A stretch of DNA of 64,000 bases, taken from Aliidiomarina sedimenti (GTDB lineage: Bacteria; Pseudomonadota; Gammaproteobacteria; Enterobacterales; Alteromonadaceae). Position numbers and translations under genes: made by a program. How positions within the stretch are numbered: position 1 is the first letter of the stretch; the number at the start of each line of letters is the position of its first letter. Where the stretch lies: NCBI RefSeq assembly GCF_003986955.1, contig NZ_PIPN01000006.1, positions 124,001-188,000 on the forward strand, in the 5' to 3' direction. Shown piece after piece: positions 18,154 through 27,680 of the stretch. Under the pieces are notes generated by a model. It ran no database searches, was not told where the DNA came from, and saw nothing but the letters and a program-made list of their open reading frames with translations.

Positions 18154-19182
18154 TTACAGAGACTCTTTCTCACGAATAGTCTGAAGTACCTGGTCGCGCT
18201 CTTCGTCTGACAGTGGGATCAATCCAGCCGACTCAAGAATGCTGCCAAAGCCTGAGGTCATGTCACTGACAAAGAACTGAGCAAATTCTTGCAAGCCCGG
18301 GATTACGCCAATGTGCGCGCCTTTGATATAGAAATATAAAGGACGCGAAACCGGGTAGTCACCAGCGATGATATTATCAATGCTTGGAGTCACGCCTGAC
18401 ACCGTGGCAACTTGCAGACGGTCACGGTTGCTTTCGTAAAAGCTAAGGCCAAAGACACCCACGGTATTGCGGTTGGATTCCAGTCGCGCCAGGGTTTCGG
18501 TGTAGTCACCGGCAATTTCAACCACGCGGCCGTCAGTACGCATGGCAAGACAGGCATCGTCCTGGGCGTCTGAGTCTAACGCCTGAATTTGCTCAAACTT
18601 CATGCAGCCTTCCATGATAACTTTTTCTTCATAGACTTCGCGGGTGCCGTGGTTTGAACCCGGGATTGCCAGCACGATTTCCTGATCAGGCAGCGACGAA
18701 TCGATTTCAGCCCAGCTGGAATACGGGTTCATCACCATTTCGCCGTCTTGTGGAACACGTCGTGCCTGGGCCAGGAATACATGCTCTGGTTCCAGCTCAA
18801 AACGGCCACCGCCAGCGCGGGAAGCGAATACGATGCCGTCATAACCGATTTTCACTTCGATGACTTCTTCAACACCGTTCGATTTACAATTTTCCAGTTC
18901 ATTAGGCCGAATTGCCCGCGACGAGTTGGCGATATCAATGGTGTTAGCGCCAACGCCCTGACAAAACTGACGTAAACCACCACCAGAACCACCAGAGCCA
19001 ACCACCGGCGTGCGATAGCGGGTGAAGTTGTTACCGAACTCTTCCGCCGCAATCGAACTGAATGGCAATACGGTCGAAGAACCAGCGATCTGAATCACAT
19101 CACGTTGTTGTGCTGAAGCAGAAAAAACTACCAGCGAAGCCGCTGTGGCGCAGGCCAGTGTTGCAAATCGTTTCATGTTCAT
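18154..19182 (-). CDS. pstS: Phosphate-binding protein PstS
   Basis: Periplasmic phosphate receptor of the PstSCAB transporter, 342 residues with a signal peptide cut after VVFSASAQ. The phosphate site motifs are present: IAGSSTVLPFS near the mature N-terminus, GSGGSGGGLRQFC, and the IPGSNHGTREVYEE stretch. An AAGGGGAC ribosome site precedes the ATG at 19182. The gene has its own Pho box and terminator. Confidence 0.96.
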   Translation of the reverse strand: MNMKRFATLACATAASLVVFSASAQQRDVIQIAGSSTVLPFSSIAAEEFGNNFTRYRTPVVGSGGSGGGLRQFCQGVGANTIDIANSSRAIRPNELENCKSNGVEEVIEVKIGYDGIVFASRAGGGRFELEPEHVFLAQARRVPQDGEMVMNPYSSWAEIDSSLPDQEIVLAIPGSNHGTREVYEEKVIMEGCMKFEQIQALDSDAQDDACLAMRTDGRVVEIAGDYTETLARLESNRNTVGVFGLSFYESNRDRLQVATVSGVTPSIDNIIAGDYPVSRPLYFYIKGAHIGVIPGLQEFAQFFVSDMTSGFGSILESAGLIPLSDEERDQVLQTIREKESL

Positions 19183-19222
19183 AAGTACGTCCCCTTAGGG
19201 TCTAGCAAGTAAGATTGCTGTC

Positions 19223-19257
19223 ATAATGCCGCACCAATGTTGCAGCAATATGACAAT
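19223..19257 (-). promoter_or_regulatory. Pho box and -10 of pstS
   Basis: Minus strand TTGTCAT-ATTG-CTGCAAC (19257-19240) is a PhoB site of two 7-mers spaced 4 bp. The -10 hexamer CATTAT (19228-19223) follows after about 10-11 bp, the spacing known for PhoB-activated promoters where the box replaces the -35. Confidence 0.75.
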
Positions 19258-19264
19258 CCGTCGG

Positions 19265-20311
19265 TTAGAAATTGTAAATAAACCCGAGTGACAAACCGGT
19301 CGCCTGGTTACCCACCGCAGGGGTTAATTTGACGTCCCGGCCACCACCAGATACGAGGAAATTCGCCTGGTCGTCGTTGTCCGTCAGACCTAAAATTGCG
19401 TATAAAGTAAAGTCGTCATGCATATAATAGTCGAGACCCAGTGCAAACAATGTCGCAGCGGTGTCGTCAAGGTCGTTGCCACTAGCCTGGTAGGCCTGGC
19501 CCATTAGCCCGTAGTCACCGAACAGGTATTTAAACCCACCACCGAACACATCGCGGTCACCAAACAGCATGTCAGAGCTACTCTGATAAAAGGTGATCCC
19601 CTGCCACTGGTCGGTGAACCAGTAACTTGCCGCCAGCCGCATCGCGCTCGGGTCGAGCTCAGCACCTTCGGTCATTTCATAAGAGCCGGCCAGCCACAAA
19701 CCGTTGGCTTCATAGTTCAGCGCCACACTGATTGCCTGGAAATCATTCTCGGTTGTTGCATCCGTCTGATTGTGCGGAGAATACTGCAGGTCAAAGGTAA
19801 TATTATTGAATGAAGGACTGCGGTAATGCAGGCTGTTGCGGAAACGCTGATCATAGTTAGGGTCACTATTAAGGCCAGTGGTCTGGTCATAGTTCATCCC
19901 CGGACCCTGGGCAACGTTGCGCAAGTCACCCAGGCGGTCATTAAAGACATCCGCATCAGCGCGTAATTTTTTACCCGGGGTATCAAACGAGCCCCAGCGC
20001 ATCTGCCCCCAACTGCCACGCAATCCGGCAAAGGAGTCACGGGTGGCGAAGTCACCGCCACGCTGATCAAAGCGAACGTTTTGTTCCAGCTGAACAAAGG
20101 CTTCGAGACCAGGCGCGACCTGATGTTTCGCCCGAAAACCTAAACGGCTCGAGTTACTTGAAACGTTGAGACCATAGTCGCTGCCATCGCCCAGTATGTC
20201 GGTACTGATATGAGCACGCCCATACACTTCAATGTCAGTCGCCTGCGCTGGCATTGCGCTCGCAAGGCCAAGTGTTACTGCACATGCAGCAAATATCGGA
20301 TTAAGTTTCAC
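19265..20311 (-). CDS. Gram-negative porin, probably Pho-regulated
   Basis: Outer-membrane trimeric porin of 348 residues: signal peptide ending PAQAT, a mature start IEVYGRAHIS, repeated amphipathic strands and a C-terminal FIYNF ending in Phe as required for BAM assembly. A GTG at 20311 with GGAG upstream is chosen; an ATG further up would add 40 residues and sit inside the Pho box. The Pho box and -10 directly before the gene, and pstS directly after it, suggest it serves phosphate or organophosphate entry during starvation. It is paralogous to the porin at 24132-25154. Confidence 0.88.
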   Translation of the reverse strand: MKLNPIFAACAVTLGLASAMPAQATDIEVYGRAHISTDILGDGSDYGLNVSSNSSRLGFRAKHQVAPGLEAFVQLEQNVRFDQRGGDFATRDSFAGLRGSWGQMRWGSFDTPGKKLRADADVFNDRLGDLRNVAQGPGMNYDQTTGLNSDPNYDQRFRNSLHYRSPSFNNITFDLQYSPHNQTDATTENDFQAISVALNYEANGLWLAGSYEMTEGAELDPSAMRLAASYWFTDQWQGITFYQSSSDMLFGDRDVFGGGFKYLFGDYGLMGQAYQASGNDLDDTAATLFALGLDYYMHDDFTLYAILGLTDNDDQANFLVSGGGRDVKLTPAVGNQATGLSLGFIYNF

Positions 20312-20356
20312 AGTGTTGTCTCCAGCAAAGTTCGAGTAAGGGGTTGCTGGAGACAT

Positions 20357-20390
20357 ACTATAGTTACACTTTGTGACACTAAAATGACAA
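20357..20390 (-). promoter_or_regulatory. Pho box and -10 of the porin gene
   Basis: Minus strand TTGTCAT-TTTA-GTGTCAC (20390-20373), then exactly 10 bp, then the -10 TATAGT (20362-20357). This is the best Pho box in the window by match and spacing. Confidence 0.85.
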
Positions 20391-20557
20391 TTTGACATTT
20401 TTGTTGCGTTTATTTGACCATGCCGCGTCATTCCTGTGTTGTTTTGATGACAGAAATAAGTTATCCACAGCCTCGCTTCCTTTTTAACCGTTTTTTCTTG
20501 TCTGCTCAGGTCTGTTTAAGGCATGGTAATGAACGTTATTCAATTCAGGAGCTTCGC

Positions 20558-22099
20558 ATGACCTTCTTACGTCGGTGTTATCTGCAGTTTTTCGCGCTGT
20601 TAGCGGCCACTTCATTAATTGCCTGTGCCGCAACAGAGCCACCAGTAGAAGAACAACTGGCCTTCGCCTCGGTGGCGCAGATCCAGCAACTGTATAGCAG
20701 CAATCAGCTCAGCAGCGAGGAACTCATCCGCTATTATCAGGCACGAATTGCCGCGAATAACGACGCGGGTATGCAGCTCAGAGCCATCATTGACCTGAAC
20801 CCGGACGCATTACAAATTGCCCGTCAGCTGGATCAGGAACGGGCTAACGGCACCCTTCGTTCACCGCTGCACGGAATGCCAGTGGTATTAAAAGCAAATA
20901 TCGCCACCCATGACCGCCTGCCCACCACCGCCGGAGCTGAAGTCCTGCAGGACCATTACACCGCAAGTGACGCCGAGGTTGTCGCCCAGTTACGCCAACA
21001 AGGGTTGATCGTGCTGGGTAAAGCCAACCTCTCTGAATGGGCAAATTTCCGTGGTTTTAGTTCGTCCAGCGGTTGGTCAGGGCTCGGTGGCCAGGCGCGT
21101 AACCCATACCTGCCAACTCACACCCCTTGTGGCTCAAGTTCCGGTTCCGCGGTCGCCGTTGCTGCTGACTTTAGCTTGCTCGCCGTTGGCACGGAAACCG
21201 ATGGCTCGATTATGTGCCCGGCCTCGATAAATGGAGTGGTCGGCGTTAAATCCACCCGCGGCAGTGTATCCGGCGACGGTATTATTCCGATTGCCTCGGC
21301 GCAGGATATCGCCGGCCCGATGGCGCGGTATGTGGACGACGCCCGCCTGCTGCTAAATGCCATGCTAACGCCTGCCGCGCGCGAGCAAATGGAACAGCAA
21401 CAAGGGGATACGAAGAAAGTCCTGTTAGTACGTGCCTACGATGATCACTTTGCAGGTGTGGAAGCGATGACCGAACGTGTCGAGCTGCAATTAGAGCAAG
21501 CCGGCATTGACGTGGTCAGTACTGACCAGTGGCAGCTCCCGGAAGGACTTGGCGACGCCGAACTGGAGGTTTTGCTGTACGAATTTAAGCGCGACCTCAA
21601 CCAGTGGTTAAGTGACTACGACGCACCGTCGCAAGCGGCAACTATCGATGATGTCATCGCTTACAACAACACACATGCAGACCGTGTGCTGATTCACTTC
21701 GGTCAGGAGTATTTTGAGCAGGCCAGTGCTATTGATCTTGAAGCCAGCGAAGACAGCTACCTGCAGGCGTTGCAGTCAGGGCGACAACTCGCCAGCGAGT
21801 TTCTCGACAACTTACTCGAGCAGCATGGCGCAGACGCTATTGTTATCCCAAGCTATGGTCCGGCCTGGCCAATTGACCACGAAAACGGCGATGGCTTTAA
21901 CTTTGGCACGTCCACCGCTGCGGCGGTATCCGGATACCCCTCGGTGACCCTGCGTGCCGGGTTTGAGAATAAGTTACCGCTGGGTATCAGCCTGATTGGG
22001 CCTAACTTCAGCGACTATCAACTATTGGAGCTGGCCCGCGTACTCGAAGCCAGTGGCAGTGGTTTTGTTGCCCCACACATGCAGACAGCGACCGAATAG
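20558..22099 (+). CDS. Amidase-signature lipoprotein
   Basis: Amidase of the Ser-cisSer-Lys family, 513 residues, exported as a lipoprotein (lipobox LIAC, Cys23). The catalytic Lys is in VVLKANIATHD, the cis-Ser and nucleophile Ser in the CGSSSGSAVAV and GTETDGSIMCPAS stretches. The ATG at 20558 has AGGAG upstream; longer in-frame starts would place the signal peptide internally. It diverges from the Pho-regulated porin. The substrate (peptide amide, fatty amide or other) cannot be read from the sequence. Confidence 0.85.
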   Translation: MTFLRRCYLQFFALLAATSLIACAATEPPVEEQLAFASVAQIQQLYSSNQLSSEELIRYYQARIAANNDAGMQLRAIIDLNPDALQIARQLDQERANGTLRSPLHGMPVVLKANIATHDRLPTTAGAEVLQDHYTASDAEVVAQLRQQGLIVLGKANLSEWANFRGFSSSSGWSGLGGQARNPYLPTHTPCGSSSGSAVAVAADFSLLAVGTETDGSIMCPASINGVVGVKSTRGSVSGDGIIPIASAQDIAGPMARYVDDARLLLNAMLTPAAREQMEQQQGDTKKVLLVRAYDDHFAGVEAMTERVELQLEQAGIDVVSTDQWQLPEGLGDAELEVLLYEFKRDLNQWLSDYDAPSQAATIDDVIAYNNTHADRVLIHFGQEYFEQASAIDLEASEDSYLQALQSGRQLASEFLDNLLEQHGADAIVIPSYGPAWPIDHENGDGFNFGTSTAAAVSGYPSVTLRAGFENKLPLGISLIGPNFSDYQLLELARVLEASGSGFVAPHMQTATE

Positions 22100-22119
22100 G
22101 TCGCTGTCTGGTCTTTTTT
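22082..22119 (+). terminator. Terminator overlapping the amidase stop codon
   Basis: 12-bp perfect stem (CAGACAGCGACC / GGTCGCTGTCTG) with loop GAATA, followed by GTCTTTTTT. The amidase stop TAG (22097-22099) lies in the loop and 3' arm. Confidence 0.9.
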
Positions 22120-22152
22120 GCTGAGCTTTTTGCTGGTAAGCGTTGCTGCAAT

Positions 22153-24081
22153 TTACAGACGGAAGCGCTTGACCATATCCTGCAGGTGTTCGGCCAGTCG
22201 AGCCAGTGACTCGCTCGACTCAACCGACTCTTTAACATGTCCGCTCGCCTGTTCAGCGATATCACTCACCGAATGAATACTCTGATTGATCTCCCGGGTC
22301 GCCATAGTCTGCTCTTCGGCAGCACTGGCTATCTGTTGGATCATCTCATTAATTTTATTCGCAGCCATGGTGATATTGCTTAACGACTCACCCGCTGAAC
22401 TGACTTTGTGAACCGCCTGGTCAACCGCTTCAGAACTGCCCTTCATTGCCTGGACAGCGCTGTCGGCACGATTTTGCAGGGTGCTGATAATTTGCTGAAT
22501 TTCCTGTGTCGAGGCCTGAGTACGCGACGCCAGCGTGCGAACTTCATCCGCTACCACGCTAAAGCCACGCCCACTTTCACCAGCCCGGGCCGCTTCGATC
22601 GCCGCATTTAACGCCAACAGGTTGGTTTGCTCAGCAATCTGGCCAATGACATCCAGCACTTTACCAATTTTGTCACTGTCTTCTTTCAGGTGACCCACCA
22701 CATCACTGCTATGGGCGATATCTTTCGACAGCATGTGCACCGTTTCCACAGTTTCACCCACCACGTTCTGGCCTTTGTCCGCCTCGGTGTTCGCCGCTTG
22801 CGCTGCATCCGCCGCGTCCTGCGAGTTACGGGCAACTTCTTCTGCGGTTGAGCTCATTTCGTTAATCGCCGTCGCCGCATTGCTAAGCTGCGCGTTCTGC
22901 TCGGTAATGCCGCGCTGAGTCGCGTCACTGACCTGACTTAACTGGGTCGACGCCGAAGCCACCTGCTGTGAGTAACTGCTGATATCGCTGATCACCTCAC
23001 GCAAGCGCTGCTGCATCGAGGATATAGATGCCAGAATGCTGCTGTCGTCCCCTGCCTTCAGGGTAATAGGTGTGCTTAAGTCGCCTTCGGCCACTTTAGA
23101 AACCGCTGCAGACGCGTAACTGGGTTCGCCGCCGATCACGCTAAGTACATTGCGCGCAATCGCGATACAGATGGCTGCCGCTATCACAACAATAATGCTC
23201 ACCACCACCACCAGTAACCAGAACATCCGGCTTACCGCAGCAAGAGCAACGCTTTGCGGTTCCTCAACTACCAGTCCCCACCCCAGCAGGTCAATGTAGT
23301 TGTACGCCCCCACCACCATAGTGCCTTGCGCATTGGGGTAAATACCTGCACCGTCCTGGCTGCTGCTAATCGCGCCGGAGGCCTGGGTATCGATGGCATC
23401 ATCAAGATTACGAATCGAATCACTGCGGGTAATGGCGGTGCCATCCGCCGCCAGTACGAATACCTCGGCATCGTCACTGACCGGCAGCTGTTGGACCCGG
23501 TCAGTGACCGTATCCAGCATCACGGCACCGCGCAACACGCCGATTATCTCGCGGTCACGGTAAACCGGGATCACCACCGTACTTACCCGATTACCCGAGG
23601 CTCTTGATACCAATGGCTCAGAGAACACTTCGTTGCCGCGAACCGCACTGCGGAACCAGTCTCTGTCAGCCACCACAAACTGATTCGCCTGCTGCTGCGT
23701 GAGCACCTCAGCGCTGCCATCATAGCTCACAGCAAACTGACCGACGCCACTGGTATCAACAAAGTAAATCGTATCCCAGTAACCGTGTTCCTCGGCAAGC
23801 CGGACCAGCAGGTTTTCCATTTGCGCTTCATCCTGCTCAACAAACGCATCCAGGCTCGCGTACAGGCGCAGTTCGTCCTGGCGCGCCAGCAACCAGTCCA
23901 TAAACGACTGAGCGCCGCCTTCACTGGTGCCCTGCAAACGGTTCAATGCCGCTTCATTTGAGGTACTGCGGTATTCGTTGTATACCATCGCAGCAACAAT
24001 CACCACCGAGAACAACACCAGCGCGATAATCATCGCTGACAGGCGGCCCCCGAAACCTAAATTATTCCAGAATTTTTTCAT
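22153..24081 (-). CDS. Methyl-accepting chemotaxis protein with dCache-like sensor
   Basis: Chemoreceptor of 642 residues. TM1 is near 14-34, a large periplasmic double-Cache-like domain follows (about 40-270, with DRDWFRSAV and [18 protein letters not shown] typical of dCache_1), then TM2, a HAMP-like segment and the signalling tip [19 protein letters not shown]. dCache domains bind small ligands such as amino acids directly. The ATG at 24081 has GGAGAG upstream. It lies 50 bp after the porin stop in the same direction, so porin and receptor may be co-transcribed. Confidence 0.9.
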   Translation of the reverse strand: MKKFWNNLGFGGRLSAMIIALVLFSVVIVAAMVYNEYRSTSNEAALNRLQGTSEGGAQSFMDWLLARQDELRLYASLDAFVEQDEAQMENLLVRLAEEHGYWDTIYFVDTSGVGQFAVSYDGSAEVLTQQQANQFVVADRDWFRSAVRGNEVFSEPLVSRASGNRVSTVVIPVYRDREIIGVLRGAVMLDTVTDRVQQLPVSDDAEVFVLAADGTAITRSDSIRNLDDAIDTQASGAISSSQDGAGIYPNAQGTMVVGAYNYIDLLGWGLVVEEPQSVALAAVSRMFWLLVVVVSIIVVIAAAICIAIARNVLSVIGGEPSYASAAVSKVAEGDLSTPITLKAGDDSSILASISSMQQRLREVISDISSYSQQVASASTQLSQVSDATQRGITEQNAQLSNAATAINEMSSTAEEVARNSQDAADAAQAANTEADKGQNVVGETVETVHMLSKDIAHSSDVVGHLKEDSDKIGKVLDVIGQIAEQTNLLALNAAIEAARAGESGRGFSVVADEVRTLASRTQASTQEIQQIISTLQNRADSAVQAMKGSSEAVDQAVHKVSSAGESLSNITMAANKINEMIQQIASAAEEQTMATREINQSIHSVSDIAEQASGHVKESVESSESLARLAEHLQDMVKRFRL

Positions 24082-24131
24082 GAGTCTCTCCAATAGCTAC
24101 CAGCTACTTAGGGTTAAGTCGTTACCAGAAG

Positions 24132-25154
24132 TTAGAAATTAAAAATCATACCTAAGGACAGCGCGGTTGCTGTTTCCCCGAGCAAGGGGGTAAGGCCGGT
24201 GTCGCGGCCGCCTGCGGAGACGCTGAAGTCAGCGGCTGGTTCGTTATCAGTTAAGCCATACACCAGATACCCGGAAAAACGACGGGTAAAGCGTTTATCC
24301 AGCCCCACCACCCACATGCTCGCCCCGGTGTTGGGGTCATTGTTAGCCGAAGAGGTATACCACTGCGAACGCAGTGCATAGTCGCCAAACCGATAGGCCA
24401 GGCCCACACCGTAAACATCGCGGGGACCGCCTTCGAGCTGCTCAGCACGCTGATAGTAACCCGTCATAATCCAGCTCGAACTGAAGCTATATTCCATGCC
24501 CAGACGCCATGCCTGCGGAGTCAGCGCAAACTCTTCGTACTCCTGATAAGCGAGACCCAGATAAAGCGCGTCGGTGGTGTAGGTTACCCGGGCACTAAGC
24601 CCTTCCTGGTCATTGCTGACCGTCGGTCCGGTGTCATCATGGGGGGTGTACTGCAGGTCAAAGGTAAAACCCTGCAGGGTTGGACTGGTGTAATGAATAC
24701 CGTTACGGAAACGGACATCGAACGCCATATTGTTGCCACTGGCAATATTACGGGCATCACCAATACGGCTGTTAAACATGTCCACGCGCGAGCGCAGGGT
24801 GGTTCCCGGAGGCTCAAAGTAGCCAATACGAACCGACCCCATGTCACTGCGAATGCCAGCGAAGCTGTCGCGCGAAGCCAGTTCTGAGCCGCGTTGACCG
24901 TAACGGATCAACTGCTCAATCTGGAAAAATACTTCATAGTCCTGGTTAATATCGTAGTCACCGCGAAAACCCAGGTGACTGAGGTTACTGGACACATTCA
25001 GGCCGGAACTCTCACCGTCACCGAGTTGATCCAGTGACAAATGGGCCCGTCCATAAATTTCTATATCTACGTCTTCAGATGTTTGTGCATGAGCTCGCTC
25101 AGTACTCAGAGCGGCCAGCAAAATTACTACGATGCTGGTTAGCAGTTTTGACAT
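24132..25154 (-). CDS. Gram-negative porin, paralog of the Pho-linked porin
   Basis: Outer-membrane porin of 340 residues with signal peptide (STERAHAQ), mature IEIYGRAHLSLDQLGDGE and C-terminal MIFNF. It aligns end to end with the porin at 19265-20311, including shared stretches such as GLNVSSN, RDSFAG and TFDLQY. No Pho box is present upstream, so the two paralogs appear to be under different control. It probably shares a transcript with the chemoreceptor downstream. Confidence 0.87.
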   Translation of the reverse strand: MSKLLTSIVVILLAALSTERAHAQTSEDVDIEIYGRAHLSLDQLGDGESSGLNVSSNLSHLGFRGDYDINQDYEVFFQIEQLIRYGQRGSELASRDSFAGIRSDMGSVRIGYFEPPGTTLRSRVDMFNSRIGDARNIASGNNMAFDVRFRNGIHYTSPTLQGFTFDLQYTPHDDTGPTVSNDQEGLSARVTYTTDALYLGLAYQEYEEFALTPQAWRLGMEYSFSSSWIMTGYYQRAEQLEGGPRDVYGVGLAYRFGDYALRSQWYTSSANNDPNTGASMWVVGLDKRFTRRFSGYLVYGLTDNEPAADFSVSAGGRDTGLTPLLGETATALSLGMIFNF

Positions 25155-25175
25155 GGTTGTTCCTCTTTAACATAG

Positions 25176-25201
25176 CAAACCTAATCCCTTTATTAGGTTT
25201 G
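25176..25201. repeat. 10-bp inverted repeat in the porin leader
   Basis: CAAACCTAAT / ATTAGGTTTG around a 6-nt loop, between the small membrane protein gene and the porin, 20-50 bp before the porin ATG. There is no U-tract on the minus strand. It could be an mRNA hairpin or an operator. Confidence 0.5.
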
Positions 25202-25245
25202 TTTATCTATGTATCGGGAACAACAGGGGGGGCTTAAGAAGAATT

Positions 25246-25524
25246 TTAATCTTTATCGACGATTTCGCCCTCAATTACTGTACCACGGGTCTTTCCGCGC
25301 TGCTCCGATGAGCTAAAGTCAGCCGCACCAGCGCCGTTAGCCTGTCTTTTTTGCTTCTGCCAGGCCTTTTGAAAGGCCTTACGCTGGAGGTAAACACGAA
25401 GCAGAAAAACAGGCACCAACAGCAACCCAAGGATCAAAAATGCGCTCGCTACGAAGACGCCAAAGACAAGCGCCACAATAAGCAGCGCAAAAAAGACTAG
25501 TTTCTGGAGGAAGCCTGGTTTCAC
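25246..25524 (-). CDS. Small membrane protein, unknown function
   Basis: A 92-residue protein: positive N-terminus, one long hydrophobic region (about 8-42, enough for two short helices), then a basic, Gln-rich cytoplasmic tail ending in TVIEGEIVDKD. I do not recognise a family; the layout resembles the 66-residue protein at 47040-47240 without a long tail. It lies between the haloacid dehalogenase and porin genes in the same orientation. Confidence 0.6.
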   Translation of the reverse strand: MKPGFLQKLVFFALLIVALVFGVFVASAFLILGLLLVPVFLLRVYLQRKAFQKAWQKQKRQANGAGAADFSSSEQRGKTRGTVIEGEIVDKD

Positions 25525-25568
25525 GATAATTCTCTATTAAGTGGAAGACGCTTAATGACTGGCCACGA

Positions 25569-26240
25569 TTATCGCACAGGCAGCTGGTTTGGCAACCGGA
25601 TTAGCGACTCAACCACCAGCTCAGGTTGAGCCCCCCAGGGGTCAAATGCAGCGGCCGGATCACGTTTTACCCAGGCCGTGCGCATGCCCACCGACCCTGC
25701 GCCAATAATGTCAAACCCATTGGCCGACACCAGCCAGGTCTGTTCAGGGTGGCTGTTCGCTTCACGCAGAAAGTGCGTATAGACCTTAGGGTCCGGCTTA
25801 AACGACTTCACGTCGCTTACCGAGACCACGCCATTAAACTCGTTGGCAATACCGGCGTTTTCCAGCAGCGACTCCACCATCGGCTTACAACCATTAGAGA
25901 ACGCATAAATACGATGCTGTTTGCCAAGCATCTGCAACGCCTGCTGCACGTCGTCGAATAACGGCAGCAGGTTGTAGGCTTCCATCAACACCGCTTCGTC
26001 GGTATCAGTCAGCTTTAACCCAAACAGCTCGTCGCAATAGCGAAGCGCATCCCGCGTACACACCGAAAAATCTTTAAACCTCTGCATTAAGCCACGGCGA
26101 AACGCGTACTCAAGCTGCTTACGCCGCCACATCGCCGCTACCTCGGTCGCCCGCTCCGGCGCAAACGCAGCCACTGCCCGCTCGATCCCCTGAGGATCAA
26201 ATAAAGTCCCGTAGACATCAAATGCCAAAGTACACTGCAC
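25569..26240 (-). CDS. Haloacid dehalogenase, type II
   Basis: HAD-superfamily hydrolase of 223 residues, similar to L-2-haloacid dehalogenases. Motif I FDVYGTLFD holds the nucleophile Asp8; motif II is FSNG; the SNxxKP-like stretch and motif III/IV SFKPDPKVY and VSANGFDIIGA are in place. It hydrolyses 2-haloacids or acts on phosphate esters; the true substrate is uncertain. The promoter should lie in the sequence that is partly duplicated at the other end of the adjacent island. Confidence 0.85.
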   Translation of the reverse strand: MQCTLAFDVYGTLFDPQGIERAVAAFAPERATEVAAMWRRKQLEYAFRRGLMQRFKDFSVCTRDALRYCDELFGLKLTDTDEAVLMEAYNLLPLFDDVQQALQMLGKQHRIYAFSNGCKPMVESLLENAGIANEFNGVVSVSDVKSFKPDPKVYTHFLREANSHPEQTWLVSANGFDIIGAGSVGMRTAWVKRDPAAAFDPWGAQPELVVESLIRLPNQLPVR

Positions 26241-26299
26241 GTCAGCGCTCTCCTTCCTTCATCCTGGCGTTGACTGCTAAGTTTGCGTGCTTCGCGCGA

Positions 26300-26352
26300 A
26301 TTTCGCTATTGGCTTAAAGTCTAATATGCGGCAAATTTACCTTTTCATTACA
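26300..26352 (+). repeat. Left copy of 53-bp island-edge repeat
   Basis: Matches 30205-30257 at 43 of 53 positions in the same orientation without gaps; the first 15 bases (ATTTCGCTATTGGCT) are identical. It lies upstream of the leftward dehalogenase gene and directly beside the first island gene. Confidence 0.65.
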
Positions 26353-26359
26353 ACCAGTT

Positions 26360-26779
26360 TTACTCGCTAACTTTTTCTCCGTCAGCGTTTTCAACCCATG
26401 CAGTAATTCTATTACCGTCAACATTGTATCGCACAACGTATTCTTCATTTTCTTCTACAGCAATGTCACTTACGGAAAAAATTGCATTTCTACCACCATT
26501 AAATGCGTAAACGTTTATATCTCTGACCCCTGGTTCAAGTAGGATTTGGCTCCGAGCTTGCATGTTATTCGCCGATACTGCTGCCTTAAATTTATTATCT
26601 CTAGGCCGTGGACTAATTAAAATTCTACCTACCGGTCCTTCCTCAGCTGAAACTAACGCCCATGTTTCCTTTCCTTCTCTATCTGGTGCCTCATATGCAT
26701 TCCTGTATACATTCATCATTGAACATCCACCTAACAGGAATGATAAAAAAATCACCAGAAAAATATTATAACGTTTCAC
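26360..26779 (-). CDS. Putative lipoprotein, unknown function
   Basis: A 139-residue lipoprotein: signal with lipobox LLGGC (Cys19), then a mature domain with repeated beta-strand patterns and no recognised motif. A GTG at 26779 with AAAGGAAAG upstream is chosen because it gives a proper signal peptide; an ATG at 26881 would bury the signal behind 34 residues. It is the leftmost gene of the AT-rich island and reads in the same direction as all others there. Confidence 0.65.
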   Translation of the reverse strand: MKRYNIFLVIFLSFLLGGCSMMNVYRNAYEAPDREGKETWALVSAEEGPVGRILISPRPRDNKFKAAVSANNMQARSQILLEPGVRDINVYAFNGGRNAIFSVSDIAVEENEEYVVRYNVDGNRITAWVENADGEKVSE

Positions 26780-27069
26780 TATTCTTTCCTTTTTTGTTTT
26801 TTTAGAACGCAATTCGACCTTCGCAGCCAAACTAAAGCCGTGGTGCAAATACGACTGTACGTGCGCATGCTTTTTGGCCATGCTTACCAGTCAGCATTGT
26901 AATTGAATTCGGGCCTTAATCACATCACTTTTCTCGTTAGTTTGCTCGGATAAACTTATGCAATTCAAGGAGTAAGGCGACTCAACAATCCACATGTCGC
27001 CCCCCACCCTCTAGCACAAGTGTTGCAGTGATCAGTCTTCAAAAGGCGCTGCATCTTCTTAGAGGCTAT

Positions 27070-27390
27070 TTACCAGTCACCAAAAAATTGAACGAGAAAA
27101 AATACAACCAGCGCCATCAAAGAAAAGAGTGTTCTAACTATCTGCCCCGCTTCATCCTCATCATCAAATGTCATACTTCCTGTCCCTGTAGGGATATCTT
27201 TGTCAAATAAGTAGGTCCATATAATTAACCACGCGTAAAAGCTTACAACCTGCAGAACACCATCAACATGAAAAACAAAATACTTTAAGTAAGATATAAA
27301 AACCCATAAAATAAAAATCGCCGCAATAAAAATCATTCTAGCTTTAACAGAAATCCATTTATCCGGCCAAATCAGTTTATTCATCATCAT
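27070..27390 (-). CDS. Small membrane protein, island paralog 1 (immunity-like)
   Basis: A 106-residue protein with about three hydrophobic segments (about 19-38, 45-62, 87-103). It shares with the genes at 27681 and 28476 the N-terminal K-x-IWP-x-x-W/I box, a YLKY/VKYI motif, Y-LF-(D/N)-(K/R) and an acidic FD-D/E run before the last helix. Its C-terminal FFGDW resembles the IADW ending of the paralog at 28476. Small diverged membrane paralogs in a one-way array next to toxin-like fragments suggest immunity proteins against a membrane-active toxin; this is inference. Confidence 0.6.
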   Translation of the reverse strand: MMMNKLIWPDKWISVKARMIFIAAIFILWVFISYLKYFVFHVDGVLQVVSFYAWLIIWTYLFDKDIPTGTGSMTFDDEDEAGQIVRTLFSLMALVVFFLVQFFGDW

Positions 27391-27422
27391 GAGATTAATC
27401 TGTTGATCCTAGAGGCCACGCT

Positions 27423-27590
27423 TCAGCAATCATCCTCCGTTAGAATCCTGACATGGAAGCCAAGCACCTTAGTCTGGACTACTTCATTCCTAAATATATG
27501 CAGCGTCAAACCCATCACCGAAAAAGTAAGATTAAATACATTAACACTAAGGAGTAAAATGATTAAATAAAAGGTCAAATGTGACCACAA
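27423..27590 (-). CDS. Possible 55-residue membrane protein or gene remnant
   Basis: An open frame starting at TTG (27590-27588) with GTGAGG 5 bp upstream encodes one or two hydrophobic helices and ends ILTEDDC. The open frame extends upstream without a start codon to the TGA stop of the gene at 27681, in the same phase. It may be a degraded immunity-like gene rather than a functional one. Confidence 0.3.
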   Translation of the reverse strand: MWSHLTFYLIILLLSVNVFNLTFSVMGLTLHIFRNEVVQTKVLGFHVRILTEDDC

Positions 27591-27680
27591 AACAACCTCA
27601 CTTAAATAATCAAGTGAGCCACTGATTATTCGAAAATTCTGGAGCGATGAGACTATTGAAAGATCAGTAGAAGCAAAAAA

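Noticed and set aside
25176-25201. Rho-independent terminator
   Set aside because: The 10-bp stem has no U-tract on the relevant strand, so it is listed only as an inverted repeat.
26886-26960. Remnant of a fourth immunity-like gene ending NADW
   Set aside because: The minus-strand frame ends AAT-GCT-GAC-TGG-TAA like the paralogs, but it is open for only about ten codons and has no hydrophobic helix.
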